Assembly: GCF_003254475.1 (NCBI RefSeq) | Contig: NZ_QFYQ01000001.1 | Location: 992,001-1,056,000, forward strand | DNA: 64,000 bases | Direction: 5' to 3' | DNA from: Phenylobacterium soli | GTDB taxonomy: Bacteria > Pseudomonadota > Alphaproteobacteria > Caulobacterales > Caulobacteraceae | Shown here: one piece after another, positions 8,160 through 17,239 of the stretch | How the letters are laid out: the number at the start of each line of letters is the position of its first letter | How positions within the stretch are numbered: position 1 is the first letter of the stretch | Notes under the pieces: model-generated | The model's input: the letters and a program-made list of their open reading frames with translations, nothing else | The model's database searches: none | What the model was told of the DNA's origin: nothing | Translations under genes and position numbers: made by a program

Positions 8160-8206
8160 TCACAACATCTTGGGACCCCCGGACACTTTGGCGCTAGATG
8201 TTGACC
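8160..8206 (+). promoter_or_regulatory. Tandem NrdR-like operator of nrdB
   Basis: A strong box at 8160-8175 contains CACAACATCTTGGG, identical over 14 bases to the second box of nrdA. A weaker partner at 8191-8206 (GCGCTAGATGTTGACC) lies exactly 31 bp away centre to centre. The second box covers an in-frame ATG at 8198, which argues that this ATG is promoter DNA and not the nrdB start. Confidence 0.6.
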
Positions 8207-8266
8207 GGTTTGAGTGGCACGGTTCGTGTCGTCGTTCCGCACCTCGCGATTCAGGGATCCACGCCC

Positions 8267-9304
8267 GTGACCAACGTCCGTAGCCTGCCTGGCCTGCTCA
8301 CGCCGTCCTACGCCTACAAGCCGTTCCGGTACCCCTGGGCCTACGAGTTCTGGAAAAAGCAGCAGCAGGTCCACTGGCTGCCGGAGGAGATCCCGCTCGG
8401 CGAGGATTGCAAGGACTGGGCGTCCAAGCTGAACGACCGCGAACGCGCCCTGCTCACCCAGATCTTCCGGTTCTTCACGCAATCGGACGTCGAGGTGAAC
8501 GACAACTACATGGAGCGCTACGGCCGGGTGTTCAAACCGACCGAGGTGAAAATGATGCTGGCGGCGTTCTCCAACATGGAGACGATCCACATCGCCGCCT
8601 ACGCCCTGCTGCTCGAAACGATCGGCATGCCGGACAGCGAGTTCACGGCCTTCCTCGACTACAAGGCCATGCGCGACAAGCACGACTATATGCAGCAGTT
8701 CGGGGTCGACACCCCGGCCGACATCGCCCGCACGCTGGCCATGTTCGGCGGCTTCACCGAGGGGCTGCAGCTCTTCGCGTCCTTCGCCATGCTGATGAAC
8801 TTCCCGCGCCACAACAAGATGAAGGGCATGGGCCAGATCGTCTCCTGGTCGGTGCGCGACGAGAGCCTGCACTGCGAAGGGATCATCAAGCTCTACCACG
8901 CCTTCAACGCCGAGACCGGCGCGGTGACCAAGGCGGTGGCCGACGACATCGTCGACTGCTGCCGCACCGTGGTGGGCCTGGAGGACAAGTTCATCGACCT
9001 CGCTTTCGAGGCCGGCGAGGTCCAGGGCATGACGCCCGAGGACATCAAGAGCTACATCCGCTTCATCGCCGACTGGCGCCTGCGCCAGCTCCATCTTCCT
9101 GAAGTCTATGGCGTCAAGGAGAACCCGCTGCCCTGGCTGCAGTCGATGCTCTCCGGCGTCGAGCACGCCAACTTCTTCGAAGCCCGCGCGACCGAATACT
9201 CCAAGGCTGCGACCAAGGGCATGTGGCACGGCGAAGAAGGCGTTTGGGCCGAATTCGACCGGATGATGGTGAAGCGCTCGGAGAACGTGCTGCCGGCGGA
9301 GTGA
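8267..9304 (+). CDS. nrdB: Ribonucleoside-diphosphate reductase class Ia, beta subunit
   Basis: NrdB houses the diferric-tyrosyl radical cofactor that NrdA uses. The iron/tyrosine signature METIHIAAY gives Glu, His and the radical Tyr in the E-x2-H-x3-Y spacing of class Ia enzymes, and RDESLHCEG supplies further iron ligands. I place the start at GTG 8267: an AGGGA site lies nine bases upstream and the family normally begins close to the LLTPSYAYKPFRYPW segment. The frame is open to ATG 8198, but that codon lies inside a predicted NrdR box. The resulting protein has 345 residues. A hairpin-rich repeat follows immediately after the stop. Confidence 0.94.
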   Translation: MTNVRSLPGLLTPSYAYKPFRYPWAYEFWKKQQQVHWLPEEIPLGEDCKDWASKLNDRERALLTQIFRFFTQSDVEVNDNYMERYGRVFKPTEVKMMLAAFSNMETIHIAAYALLLETIGMPDSEFTAFLDYKAMRDKHDYMQQFGVDTPADIARTLAMFGGFTEGLQLFASFAMLMNFPRHNKMKGMGQIVSWSVRDESLHCEGIIKLYHAFNAETGAVTKAVADDIVDCCRTVVGLEDKFIDLAFEAGEVQGMTPEDIKSYIRFIADWRLRQLHLPEVYGVKENPLPWLQSMLSGVEHANFFEARATEYSKAATKGMWHGEEGVWAEFDRMMVKRSENVLPAE

Positions 9305-9308
9305 GTTT

Positions 9309-9404
9309 CTCCGCCTCTCCCCGCGAGCGGGGAGAGGGGAGGTGGCGCCAATCGATCGGGGATTGCCCCTCCTCTCCCCCACGCGAAGCGTAGAGGGGAG
9401 AGGA
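9309..9404. repeat. Hairpin-rich intergenic repeat between nrdB and asd
   Basis: One strong stem (CCTCTCCCCG / CGGGGAGAGG, 9314-9337) and a second, imperfect one (9371-9403) fill the gap between the convergent nrdB and asd genes. A related multi-stem element occurs at 47171-47286. Such CTCCCC/GGGGAG palindromes are common between genes in alphaproteobacteria. It may also act as a bidirectional terminator. Confidence 0.65.
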
Positions 9405-9414
9405 AGGCGCGCGC

Positions 9415-10665
<1,251 letters not shown>

Positions 10666-10768
10666 TTAAGGGCTGGCGGCGCGGATGTAAATCACCCGAC
10701 GATCTTCACCCGACGTCAGCGGCGAGCCGTGGCAGGATGGGGTCGAACGAGACATCGGGAGACAGGCG

Positions 10769-11449
10769 TTGCAGTACGACGAGGTGGTGAAGGGTCGGCG
10801 GAGCATCCGGGGCTATCTGGACAAGCCGGTGCCGCGGGAGCTGATCGAGGAGATCCTCGAGCTCGCCATGCGCGCGCCCTCGTCGATGAACACCCAGCCG
10901 TGGAATTTCTATGTGATCAGCGGCGAGCCGCTGGACCGGATCCGCGCCGGCAACACCGAACGGAACCTCGCCGGCGTGCCGCACAGCCGCGAATTCCGCA
11001 CCGGCGAGGCCTTCGCCGGCAAGCACCGCGAACGGCAGATCGGCGTCGCCAAGCAGCTGTTCGCCGCCATGGGGATCGCCCGCGAGGACAAGGAGGGCCG
11101 CCAGGACTGGGTGCTGCGCGGCTTCCGTCAGTTCGACGCGCCGGTCTGCATCATCGTGACCTACGACAAGGAGCTGCACGGCAGCGACGACGCGCCCTTC
11201 GACTGCGGGGCCGTCGCCACGGCCCTGGTCAACGCCGCCTGGTCCCGCGGCCTGGGCGCGGTGATCAATAGCCAAGGTATCATGCAGTCGCCGGTCGTGC
11301 GTGAGCACGCCGGGATCGCCGACGACCAGGTGATCATGAAGTCCATCGCCCTCGGCTGGCCCGACGAGACCTTCCCCGCCAACGCGGTGGTCTCTGAGCG
11401 CAAGAGCGTCGACGAAGCGGCGGTGTTTATCGGCTTTGAGGAGGGTTAG
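10769..11449 (+). CDS. Nitroreductase family FMN-dependent oxidoreductase
   Basis: The 226-residue protein starts with the hallmark GRRSIRGYLDKPVP and continues with MRAPSSMNTQPWNFYV, the FMN-binding N-terminal region of NfsB/NfnB-type enzymes. The C-terminal segment IALGWPDETFPAN is also typical. Such homodimeric flavoproteins use NAD(P)H to reduce nitro compounds or quinones; the physiological substrate is unknown. The start is a TTG preceded by GGGAG with about eight bases spacing. Its last 23 bases overlap the 3' end of the convergent gene on the minus strand. Confidence 0.88.
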   Translation: MQYDEVVKGRRSIRGYLDKPVPRELIEEILELAMRAPSSMNTQPWNFYVISGEPLDRIRAGNTERNLAGVPHSREFRTGEAFAGKHRERQIGVAKQLFAAMGIAREDKEGRQDWVLRGFRQFDAPVCIIVTYDKELHGSDDAPFDCGAVATALVNAAWSRGLGAVINSQGIMQSPVVREHAGIADDQVIMKSIALGWPDETFPANAVVSERKSVDEAAVFIGFEEG

Positions 11450-11738
11450 GGCCGGCGGCCCTCTTCTTCGCCCCGGTCGCCACATAGTGCGCGAACATGC
11501 TCAGGACCGCCTCGCCGGTGGCCTTGGTCTCGCCCGGCTGAAGCGTCATCCAGATATCGTCCCACCCGTCGTTGTAAATGATGAGGACCGGCCGCTTTCC
11601 GTGGTTGGACAGCCTCACGCTGTCGCCGTCCCCGATGGAAGCGATGTCGCCGCAGGCCTCTCCCTGGCAGGTCGGAGCCGCGTGGGCCGGTCCGGCGATG
11701 GCGGCCGCGGCGAGCGCCGCTAAGATCAGCTTCTTCAC
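11427..11738 (-). CDS. Small exported protein of unknown function
   Basis: This gene encodes about 103 residues. It begins with a clear signal peptide (KKLILAALAAAAIAGPAHA) followed by a mature part with two cysteines (TCQGEACGD), which could form a disulfide in the periplasm. I start it at GTG 11738, because the signal peptide begins there and a G-rich site precedes it; an ATG at 11759 would add seven residues. No family is recognised. Its 3' end overlaps the nitroreductase gene by 23 bp on the opposite strand. Confidence 0.6.
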   Translation of the reverse strand: MKKLILAALAAAAIAGPAHAAPTCQGEACGDIASIGDGDSVRLSNHGKRPVLIIYNDGWDDIWMTLQPGETKATGEAVLSMFAHYVATGAKKRAAGPNPPQSR

Positions 11739-11931
11739 GTGGAGCCCCCCAAGACCCAATGGTGAAGCTTACCGCAGGCGCGGCCATGGCGGAAGCCGCA
11801 CGCCAGGAAAGGCGGCAGGCGCGTGGGGGACGGCGCTTGCCGGCGAGGTGGTGTGCCTATGCGAGGCGGCGCGGCCGGGCTGAAGATGCTGGCCGAAGAG
11901 CCTGGCGCGCGCCGCCTGCGTTCCCGAGCGC

Positions 11932-12525
11932 TTAGCTCAGGACGATGATCGCCACCCGACGGTTTTGCGAGCGGCCTTCCTTGGTGTCGTTGGGCGCGAC
12001 CGGCACGGTCTGGCCGTAGCTGATCGTCGCCATGCGGTTCAGCGGCACGCCCTGCTTGTTGAGATAAAGGCGCACGGCCTCGGCCCGCGCAGCGCCGAGC
12101 TGCTCATTGTAGGCCTCGGTGCCGGTGGAGTCGGTGTGGCCCTGGATCTCCAGGTAGACGTTCTTGTTCTCGCCCTTCAGCCGCTCGGCCAGTTCGGAGA
12201 GCCGCTGCTCGGCCTCCGGCGACAGCGCGTGCCGGTCGGTCGGGAACTTCACGGAGTCGTCGGAAAGGACCACCTGGTAGAGGAACTTGCCCTCGGCCAG
12301 CTTGTGGGCCGCGTTGGCGCGGTCGAGCGCGTCGCGGGCGGTGCCCTCGACGGCGGTCACGTGGTTATCGACGACGGCCACCTGATCGCGGACGAACTTG
12401 TGGCTGGCGCAGCCGCTGGCTGCGATCCCGGCCATGATCACCGCGCCGCCGATGGCGAGACTCTTCAGGACCGGAGCCTTGAGCGCGGGGGTCTTGAGCG
12501 GGGTATTCAGTATCGCGTGGGTCAA
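11932..12525 (-). CDS. OmpA/Pal-type outer membrane lipoprotein
   Basis: A 197-residue lipoprotein with signal sequence and lipobox (AASGC), a short helical stalk (about 45-90) and a C-terminal OmpA-like peptidoglycan-binding domain with GHTDSTGTEAYN and QNRRVAI motifs. It should be anchored in the outer membrane and bind the cell wall. The start is TTG 12525, placed behind a strong GGAAGGAGAGG ribosome-binding site; no ATG is available at that position. It is not in a tol-pal cluster, so it is unlikely to be the main Pal. It is divergent from a TonB-like gene, with 184 bp between them. Confidence 0.85.
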   Translation of the reverse strand: MTHAILNTPLKTPALKAPVLKSLAIGGAVIMAGIAASGCASHKFVRDQVAVVDNHVTAVEGTARDALDRANAAHKLAEGKFLYQVVLSDDSVKFPTDRHALSPEAEQRLSELAERLKGENKNVYLEIQGHTDSTGTEAYNEQLGAARAEAVRLYLNKQGVPLNRMATISYGQTVPVAPNDTKEGRSQNRRVAIIVLS

Positions 12526-12709
12526 AAAAGCCTCTCCTTCCAAGCCTGACCCCACCCCGAGGCATATCGCCAACTCGCAAAGTGCAGGTTGGGTTGCGGC
12601 GTGGTCATGACCCGACCGTGGCCTGAATGGGGCAAGCTTGACCGTTCGCCACGATCCAGCCCCGCTCGCGTGGTCTTCCTGGCCGAGGTTCAGCGGCGCC
12701 GGAAGGATC

Positions 12710-13492
12710 ATGGCCGAGGGCGGCAGGCGAATAGCGAAACGCTGGGGCGCGGTGGCCCTGAGCCTGTCGGCGCACGCCGCGGTGCTCGGCGCCCTACTGA
12801 TGAGCCGCGCGTCCTCGCCGCTGGTGATCCAGGAGAGCGAGCCGATCGCTGTCGCCCTGGCCGAGCCCCCGCCGAAGCCCGTGGAGGTCCCGGCGCCCGA
12901 CCCGGAGCCCTCGCCCGCACCGCCGGCGCCGAGCCCTTCGCCGGTCCCCAAACCCGCGCCGACCCCAGCTAAGGCGCGGCCGGCGATCAAGGTCCACGAG
13001 ACGCCGCCGCCGCAGACGCCGGTCCAGCCCCTGGTGGTCGCCAAGGCCGCCGAGACCGCGCCCCTGCCCGAGCTCACCGACGCCCAGCTGGTCGGCGCCA
13101 CCACGGCCGGCGAGGGCGAGGGCGGCGGCGGGGCCGGCGAGGTCGACGGCGCGGGCGGGCGGCCCTGCGACATGGTGGCGAGGCTGCAGACGGCGCTAAG
13201 GCGCGACGGGCGGGTGCGCAGCGCCGTCGCCGGGGTCCATCGCGGCAAGGCGGTGCTGATCTGGAACGGCGAATGGATCCAGAGCCCGGGCGAGGAAGGC
13301 CGGGGCCTGGCCAGCGTGCGCCAGGCGATCGCCGTGGAGGTCGGCTTCGCGCCGGAGGCGTGCCGGGCCCAGCCGATGCGGGGCCTTGTGCTGATCTCGC
13401 TGACCGACGGCCAGCGGATCGCCTTCGGCGCCGGCGCCTGGCGCTGGAGCGACCTGCTCCACGCCAAGGGCGCGGTCTATTCGCGGCGCTAG
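12710..13492 (+). CDS. TonB-like membrane-anchored protein with atypical C-terminus
   Basis: The 260-residue protein has a cytoplasmic N-terminus, one membrane segment (WGAVALSLSAHAAVLGALLM), a long Pro/Ala-rich periplasmic spacer (about 45-125), a Gly-rich patch, and a folded C-terminal domain of about 100 residues. The N-terminal layout is that of TonB/TolA. The C-terminal domain lacks the usual TonB motif (YP-x-A) and I do not recognise it. It could energise an outer membrane receptor or act as another envelope spacer; no ExbB/ExbD genes are nearby. ATG 12710 follows GGAAGGA closely; an ATG at 12638 is in frame but has no such site. It shares its CTAG stop with the convergent gene. Confidence 0.65.
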   Translation: MAEGGRRIAKRWGAVALSLSAHAAVLGALLMSRASSPLVIQESEPIAVALAEPPPKPVEVPAPDPEPSPAPPAPSPSPVPKPAPTPAKARPAIKVHETPPPQTPVQPLVVAKAAETAPLPELTDAQLVGATTAGEGEGGGGAGEVDGAGGRPCDMVARLQTALRRDGRVRSAVAGVHRGKAVLIWNGEWIQSPGEEGRGLASVRQAIAVEVGFAPEACRAQPMRGLVLISLTDGQRIAFGAGAWRWSDLLHAKGAVYSRR

Positions 13493-14250
13493 CGGGCGGG
13501 CGCCGGCGCGGCCTCCGCCTCCGCGTTGCGGCGGGGCAGGCTGAACAGGTTGCGGTCGACCGGGCCGAAGGTGACGGACTCGATCTGGCGCACCGCCACG
13601 GGCGTGCCGGAGGGGCCTTCGGTCCAGATACGGAAGGCGATCCGCACCCCGCCGACCTTGCGGTAGTCGGAGAACTGCTGGGCGACGGGCCTTGGGCCCG
13701 TGCGGTCGACCATCCGGGCCAGCAGATGGCTGCGGCGGTCGAACCACAGCTCGCGCGGCTCGGCGGCCCAGGGCTTGACCATGACCACGTCGAAACTGCG
13801 GCCCTGGAAGCTGCGGACGCCGACGTACTCGCCGCGGGCGTCGAAGCGGCCGGGATAGAAATAGCCGCGGATGTCGAAGAAGGCGTCGGTACGGGTCTGC
13901 GAGATGACGCCCCGGATGTCGGCGCCGGTGGCCTGGCCGGAGGGCGCGATGCGCCAGTCGCCGCCGCCGTTGAAGCCGTGGACGTGCAGGCCGTCGGCCT
14001 CGCGGGTCTCCACCCGCATGCCGTAGCGCAGGGGATCGAGCCAGGTCTCGTAGGGCGTGGCGCCGAGGCGGCCGGCCTCGTGCCAGCCGCGCAGGCTGTT
14101 CCAGGCGCCGCCGCCAGCCGCCAGGCGAGCGCGGGTCAGCACCTTCTGGGCGGCCGGGGAATAGCCCTGGGCGGCCGCCGCAGCGGAGGCGGCGGCGAGG
14201 CCGAGGGCGAGGCCGAATCCGAGGAGGAGCTTGCGCATGGGTCGGTTCAT
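13489..14250 (-). CDS. Exported protein of unknown function (LolA/outer-membrane-sorting-like features)
   Basis: About 253 residues with a clean signal peptide (MRKLLLGFGLALGLAAASA). The mature part has the pattern of periplasmic beta-rich proteins: an N-terminal helix (VLTRARLAAGGGAWNSLR), a WLDPLRYGMRVE strand region and a C-terminal SDYRKVGGVRIAF segment typical of proteins that sense or carry lipid in a LolA-like fold. This resemblance is loose and the assignment is tentative. Possible starts are ATG 14250, ATG 14238 and TTG 14274; none has a strong ribosome-binding site. It overlaps the stop of the TonB-like gene by four bases. Confidence 0.6.
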   Translation of the reverse strand: MNRPMRKLLLGFGLALGLAAASAAAAAQGYSPAAQKVLTRARLAAGGGAWNSLRGWHEAGRLGATPYETWLDPLRYGMRVETREADGLHVHGFNGGGDWRIAPSGQATGADIRGVISQTRTDAFFDIRGYFYPGRFDARGEYVGVRSFQGRSFDVVMVKPWAAEPRELWFDRRSHLLARMVDRTGPRPVAQQFSDYRKVGGVRIAFRIWTEGPSGTPVAVRQIESVTFGPVDRNLFSLPRRNAEAEAAPAPAR

Positions 14251-14309
14251 GTCGGGCCGGACGGAAGCGGGCAAGCCTGTTCAGATTGTGGCGGCGCAGA
14301 GGAGCGGCC

Positions 14310-14885
14310 TCAGGCGGGACGGAACAGCGCCTCGAGGCCGGTGATGACGTCCTCCATCAGATGGTCGCCGCCGGCCCCGGAGATGGTCAGGGACGCCGCG
14401 CCGTGGGCGGCGGCCCAGATTGCCAGGGCGATCTGCTCGACCGGCCGCTCGCGCTCCTGCTGGGCGGCGACGCGGGCAACGAGGCCGCGCAGGTTGTCGA
14501 GCGCCGCTTCGCGCGGTTCGGCGACGGTGGGAAGGGCGGCGATCGTGGGGTCGAACATCAGGCCATAGAGCGCCGGCTGGCGGTGGGCGAAGTCGAAATA
14601 GGTCAGGGCCCAGGCGCGCAGGCGGCCGCCGTCGCCGGCGGCGCGGTCGGCCTGCTCGAGGGCGCGGCGCAGGTCGGCGAAGCCCGAGCCGGCGAGCTCG
14701 CCCAGGAGCTCGGTCTTGCCGGCGTAGTGGTGATAGACGCTGCCGGCGGTGATGCCGGCGCGGGCGGCCAGGGCCCGCAGGTTCAGGCCCGCCAGCCCCT
14801 CCGTCTCCAGCGCCGCGCGCGCGGCCTCGATGAGCCGGGCCCTGAGGTTGCCTACGTGATAGTGACGCCGCTCGTCCAAGCTCAT
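14310..14885 (-). CDS. TetR/AcrR-family transcriptional regulator
   Basis: A 191-residue repressor with the TetR N-terminal helix-turn-helix (LRALAARAGITAGSVYHHY then GKTELLGEL). The C-terminal ligand domain is of the TetR_C/WHG-like kind. It lies directly behind the CYP153 gene on the same strand and probably controls it in response to an aliphatic substrate (inference). I use ATG 14885, where the conserved part begins; a TTG at 14930 would overlap the P450 stop (TTGA) and could allow translational coupling. Confidence 0.85.
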   Translation of the reverse strand: MSLDERRHYHVGNLRARLIEAARAALETEGLAGLNLRALAARAGITAGSVYHHYAGKTELLGELAGSGFADLRRALEQADRAAGDGGRLRAWALTYFDFAHRQPALYGLMFDPTIAALPTVAEPREAALDNLRGLVARVAAQQERERPVEQIALAIWAAAHGAASLTISGAGGDHLMEDVITGLEALFRPA

Positions 14886-14926
14886 GCCGATCACCCGCGC
14901 CCGCCGGGGCGCGGGATCAGCTTGCC

Positions 14927-16198
14927 TCAATTCCGCGCCGGGATCACCACGGGCAGGGTCTCGTAGCCCTTCACGAAGATCGAATGGGTGCGGGTCGGCT
15001 CGGCCACCACCTGCACCGTCGGGAAGCGCTTCATGATCTCTTCCCAGATGATGGTCAGCTGCAGCTCGGCCAGGCGGTTGCCGACGCAGCGGTGGATGCC
15101 GAAGCCGAACGACAGGTGCTTGCGCGGCTGGGCCCGGTCGATCCGGTAGGCTTCCGGATCCTCGATAGCGGTCTCATCGCGGTTGCCGGAGACGTACCAC
15201 ATGACCACCCGGTCGCCGGCCTTGATGGTCTTGCCGCCGAGCACATGGTCCTGGGTGGCGGTCCGCGCCATGTGGGCGAGCGGGGTCTGCCAGCGGATGG
15301 TCTCGGAGACCATGGACGGGATGAGCGCCGGATTGGCGCGCAGCTTGTCGTACTCGCCCGGGTTCTTGTTCAGGGCGTAGAGCGAGCCGGAGATGGTGTT
15401 CCGCGTGGTGTCGTTGCCGCCGATGATCAGCAGCACGACGTTGCCGTGGTACTCGAGCGGATCCATGTTCCGCGTCGCCTCGCCGTGAGCCAGCATGGAG
15501 ACGAGGTCGAAACGCGGCTCGGCGTTCACCCGCTCGTTCCACAGCTCGGTGAAGGCGGCGAAGCAGTTGTTGGCTTCCTCCCGCTTGTGCTCCCAGCTCT
15601 TGGCCGGGCCGTGGCCGGGCGCGTTGGTGAACATGTCCGACCAGTAGGTCAGCTTGCGCCGGTGCTCGAAGGGGAAGTCGAAGAGCGTGGCCAGCGTCAT
15701 GGCCGTCAGCTCCTTGGACACGAGGTCGACCCAGTCGAACTCCTCGCCGATCGGCAGGCCGTCGAGGATGGCGCCGGCGCGCTCGCGGATCACCGGGGCC
15801 ATGCGCGCGAGATTGGCCGGCGCCACGGCCGGGCTGACCGTCTTGCGCTGCTCGTCGTGGCGCGGCGGATCCATGGCGATGAAGGAGGGACGGGTCGGGC
15901 GCGTCGCCTGTTCGGCCTTGGCCTCCAGGCTCTGCAGGACGATGCCGTCGGCCGAGGAGAACACCTGGTGGTTGGTGTCCACCGCCATGATGTCCTCGAA
16001 GCGGGTCACCGACCAGAAGCCGCCGAAGTCGCTCTCCGGCGTGAAGTGGACCGGGGCCTCGGCGCGCAGGCGCTCGAAGTACGGCCAGAAGCTGTTGTTC
16101 TCGAAGAGTTCCGGGCGCGCCGGATTCAGCGTCTCCAGCGGCTCGGCGTAGACCCGGGCGCGGGCCTCGTTCCTGAGGTCGACCGATCCGTCGCTCAT
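14927..16198 (-). CDS. Cytochrome P450, CYP153-like (alkane/fatty-acid terminal hydroxylase)
   Basis: The 423-residue soluble P450 contains the I-helix oxygen-activation motif GGNDTTRN, the ExxR pair (ETIRW) and the heme-cysteine loop FGFGIHRCVGNRLA, which matches the bacterial CYP153 type. CYP153 enzymes hydroxylate the end carbon of medium-chain alkanes or similar aliphatics and take electrons from a ferredoxin and a reductase; neither partner gene is in the window. ATG 16198 is preceded by GGAGGA at seven bases. A TetR gene follows and a winged-helix regulator is transcribed divergently, so local control is likely. Confidence 0.92.
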   Translation of the reverse strand: MSDGSVDLRNEARARVYAEPLETLNPARPELFENNSFWPYFERLRAEAPVHFTPESDFGGFWSVTRFEDIMAVDTNHQVFSSADGIVLQSLEAKAEQATRPTRPSFIAMDPPRHDEQRKTVSPAVAPANLARMAPVIRERAGAILDGLPIGEEFDWVDLVSKELTAMTLATLFDFPFEHRRKLTYWSDMFTNAPGHGPAKSWEHKREEANNCFAAFTELWNERVNAEPRFDLVSMLAHGEATRNMDPLEYHGNVVLLIIGGNDTTRNTISGSLYALNKNPGEYDKLRANPALIPSMVSETIRWQTPLAHMARTATQDHVLGGKTIKAGDRVVMWYVSGNRDETAIEDPEAYRIDRAQPRKHLSFGFGIHRCVGNRLAELQLTIIWEEIMKRFPTVQVVAEPTRTHSIFVKGYETLPVVIPARN

Positions 16199-16359
16199 GG
16201 CAGATCCTCCCAGCGGACTTCCTGCGGCGCCGGTCTCGCGCCGGCGTCCTTCGATCGAATGGGGCCCATCCAAACAGCGTTTCGCAAGCGCTTTCGCCGC
16301 AGCGGGCGACGTTGGGACAGCGTTGTCAAAGGCGGCAGATCACCGGAACATTCAAAGCC

Positions 16360-17232
16360 ATGGCGGCGACGACCAGGACGGCCAGAAAGTTAGTCGAAGG
16401 CACAGGCGTGGCGCTGGACGAGCTCCTGCATCGTTCGGCCGCCTTCGTGACCGACGCGGCGAACATCAGCCGCGGCGACGGAGACCTTCTGGAGCCGCTG
16501 GTCTTCGCGGCCATCGTCCAGGCCAACATAGCGCCTTCGCGCAACCAGCCGGAGCGCAAGCGTCTGGACGCGGCGGGCGAGGCCCTGCCCGACGAGATCC
16601 GCCGGCCGATCAGCATCTACGCCGTGGCCAACTCGCTCGCCCTGCCCTACGAGACCGTGCGCCGGCGGGTCCTGGCGCTGGTCGAGGCCGGTCGCTGTGT
16701 CCTGACGCCCGACGGGGCCTATGTGCCGCGCGAGGTGATCGTCTCGCCGGCGCACATGAGCATCCAGGCCGCGCGGTTGCAGCGGCTGCAGCGCTTCCAT
16801 GACGAACTGGTCGGCATCGGCGTCCTGCAAGCCGGGGAAAGCCTGCCCGGGCCCCTCCCTTCGTCGCACATGCGGCCGGTCAACACGGTGCTCTCCGAGT
16901 TCATGCTGCGCACCGCGGACCGGATGGTGGCCCTCACCGGGGAGCTGATGAGCGGCCTCGTCCTCCTCGCCATGTGGTCGACGGGACCGGGCGCGCCGCC
17001 CTGCCCGAGCCTCAGGCTCTCGACCCAGCTCGGCATGCCGCGCGAGCGGGTGCGCCGGCGGCTGATGGAGCTCGGCCGGATGGGCTTCGTGCGCCAGCTG
17101 AAGGAAGGCTGGGTGACCCAGACCCCGTCCGCCCAGCGCCAGGCGCTGGAGGCTCTGGCGGCGGCCAACGAGGCCGAGGTGCGCCGGCTGTTCGCGCGCT
17201 TGCGCGACATCGCCGCCCGGCCCGCCGCCTAG
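16360..17232 (+). CDS. Putative transcriptional regulator with two winged-helix domains
   Basis: About 290 residues. Two segments look like winged helix-turn-helix domains: one near residues 75-130 (ISIYAVANSLALPYETVRRR followed by a wing) and one near residues 220-265 (LSTQLGMPRERVRRRLMEL, then GFVRQLKEGW). The repeated ...VRRR signature suggests an internal duplication. I do not recognise a named family. The gene is divergent from CYP153 and may regulate it (inference). ATG 16360 is used; a TTG at 16312 would add 16 residues. It ends seven bases from the convergent htpX stop. Confidence 0.7.
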   Translation: MAATTRTARKLVEGTGVALDELLHRSAAFVTDAANISRGDGDLLEPLVFAAIVQANIAPSRNQPERKRLDAAGEALPDEIRRPISIYAVANSLALPYETVRRRVLALVEAGRCVLTPDGAYVPREVIVSPAHMSIQAARLQRLQRFHDELVGIGVLQAGESLPGPLPSSHMRPVNTVLSEFMLRTADRMVALTGELMSGLVLLAMWSTGPGAPPCPSLRLSTQLGMPRERVRRRLMELGRMGFVRQLKEGWVTQTPSAQRQALEALAAANEAEVRRLFARLRDIAARPAA

Positions 17233-17239
17233 GGGCGGA

